Part shown: positions 23,235 through 23,623 of the stretch, in pieces | How the letters are laid out: each line of letters opens with the position of its first letter | Position numbering within the stretch: the first letter of the stretch is position 1 | Assembly: GCF_003243515.1 (NCBI RefSeq) | Contig: NZ_QFRA01000041.1 | Span: forward strand, 1 to 23,623 | Reading direction: 5' to 3' | DNA length: 23,623 bases | Origin: Corynebacterium kroppenstedtii | GTDB lineage: Bacteria; Actinomycetota; Actinomycetes; Mycobacteriales; Mycobacteriaceae | The notes under the pieces: generated by a model | Seen by the model: the letters and a program-made list of their open reading frames with translations, nothing else | What the model was told of the DNA's origin: nothing | The model's database searches: none | Made by a program: the position numbers and the translations under genes

Positions 23235-23623
23235 TGGTCATGCAAATCCACAAAATTGATATTAGTAACTTCCGTACTATCGACCACATTACTTTAGAAT
23301 TTCCGGACACTGGTGTAACAGTGATCTCTGGGCCGAATGAGGTGGGGAAATCTAGTGTTGTTAAAGCGCTGACGATGTGGAAGTCTGCCTCGTATTCAAG
23401 CTCAAAAGCGGAAGTTAAGGCAGCTAAACCCGTGGACAAGGATGTTGCCCCCGAAGTTACCGTGGAGATGACTGTCGACGGACAGCACTTCTCGATGTAC
23501 AAGAGGTGGCTGAAAAACGCTCGAGCAGAACTTACGATTCTTAGTCCACAGCGAACAAGCAAAACCGGAAAAGACGCAGAGAAATGGGTTGAGGAGGTGT
23601 TTTCCTCGAGCGACCAATCATTG
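23234..23623 (+). CDS. Rad50/SbcC/RecF-like AAA ATPase, 3' partial
   Basis: Only the first 130 codons are in the window. They show the N-terminal half of an SMC-like ABC ATPase: IHKIDISNFRTIDHITLEF, then Walker A GPNEVGKS (33-40), followed by a beta-rich lobe (VEMTVDGQHFSMYKRWL). This pattern is shared by RecF, SbcC, YhaN and OLD-like proteins, so length and coiled coils are needed to tell which. ATG 23234 overlaps the upstream stop as TAATG; a second ATG two codons later is also possible. Being coupled to a SbcD-like phosphoesterase, it is most likely the ATPase subunit of an Mre11-Rad50-type complex. The gene continues beyond the window. Confidence 0.88.
   Translation, partial: MVMQIHKIDISNFRTIDHITLEFPDTGVTVISGPNEVGKSSVVKALTMWKSASYSSSKAEVKAAKPVDKDVAPEVTVEMTVDGQHFSMYKRWLKNARAELTILSPQRTSKTGKDAEKWVEEVFSSSDQSL

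Overview
The window looks like a chromosomal segment from an actinobacterium, most probably Corynebacterium or a near relative. This is inferred from the conserved phoH-ybeY-corC-era-recO-uppS order, the FurB/Zur-type regulator, the cis-prenyl diphosphate synthase, frequent GTG starts, and a PutP and a SNF2 helicase of actinobacterial type. GC content is moderate and uneven. I see no rRNA, tRNA, insertion sequence, CRISPR array or prophage.

Region 1 (2-5715, + strand) is a housekeeping cluster for RNA quality control, ribosome maturation, DNA repair and lipid-carrier synthesis. It holds PhoH-family ATPase (cut at its 5' end), YbeY, a CNNM/CorC-type protein with CBS domains, Era GTPase, RecO and UppS. 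The first three genes overlap and are probably co-transcribed. Era and RecO are 7 nt apart. Region 2 (5792-7502) is a metal pair: a ferritin-domain/VIT iron-manganese transporter (MbfA type) convergent with a Zur-type regulator, separated by a strong hairpin.

Region 3 (7503-11889) is accessory and gene-poor. An 850-nt stretch holds a perfect AT-rich palindrome but no convincing gene. It is followed by an Asp-rich hypothetical protein, a convergent exported protein with four cysteines, a MatC/SLC13-like carboxylate transporter and a 590-nt leader region. Region 4 (11890-17307) holds a DEAD-box RNA helicase with an acidic N-terminal extension and an RG-rich tail, then three minus-strand genes: a four-helix membrane protein, a membrane-anchored HNH nuclease and the PutP sodium/proline symporter. 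A strong terminator lies between PutP and the HNH gene.

Region 5 (17308-23623) is the most interesting. Divergent from putP is a tightly packed operon: a SNF2-family ATPase with a DUF3670-like domain, a SWIM zinc-finger protein, a variant Mre11/SbcD-like metallophosphoesterase, and the start of a Rad50/SbcC-like ATPase that runs off the window. Gene junctions are -8, +2 and -1 nt. A 16-bp palindrome at 17544-17559, 56 nt before the first start codon, matches the actinobacterial LexA (SOS) box at 11 of 12 half-site positions and is the only such site I found. I infer a DNA-damage-inducible DNA-processing module (SNF2 motor, SWIM adaptor, Mre11/Rad50-like nuclease) that may act in repair or in defence against foreign DNA. 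The parts are recognisable families; the combined function and the damage control are inference.
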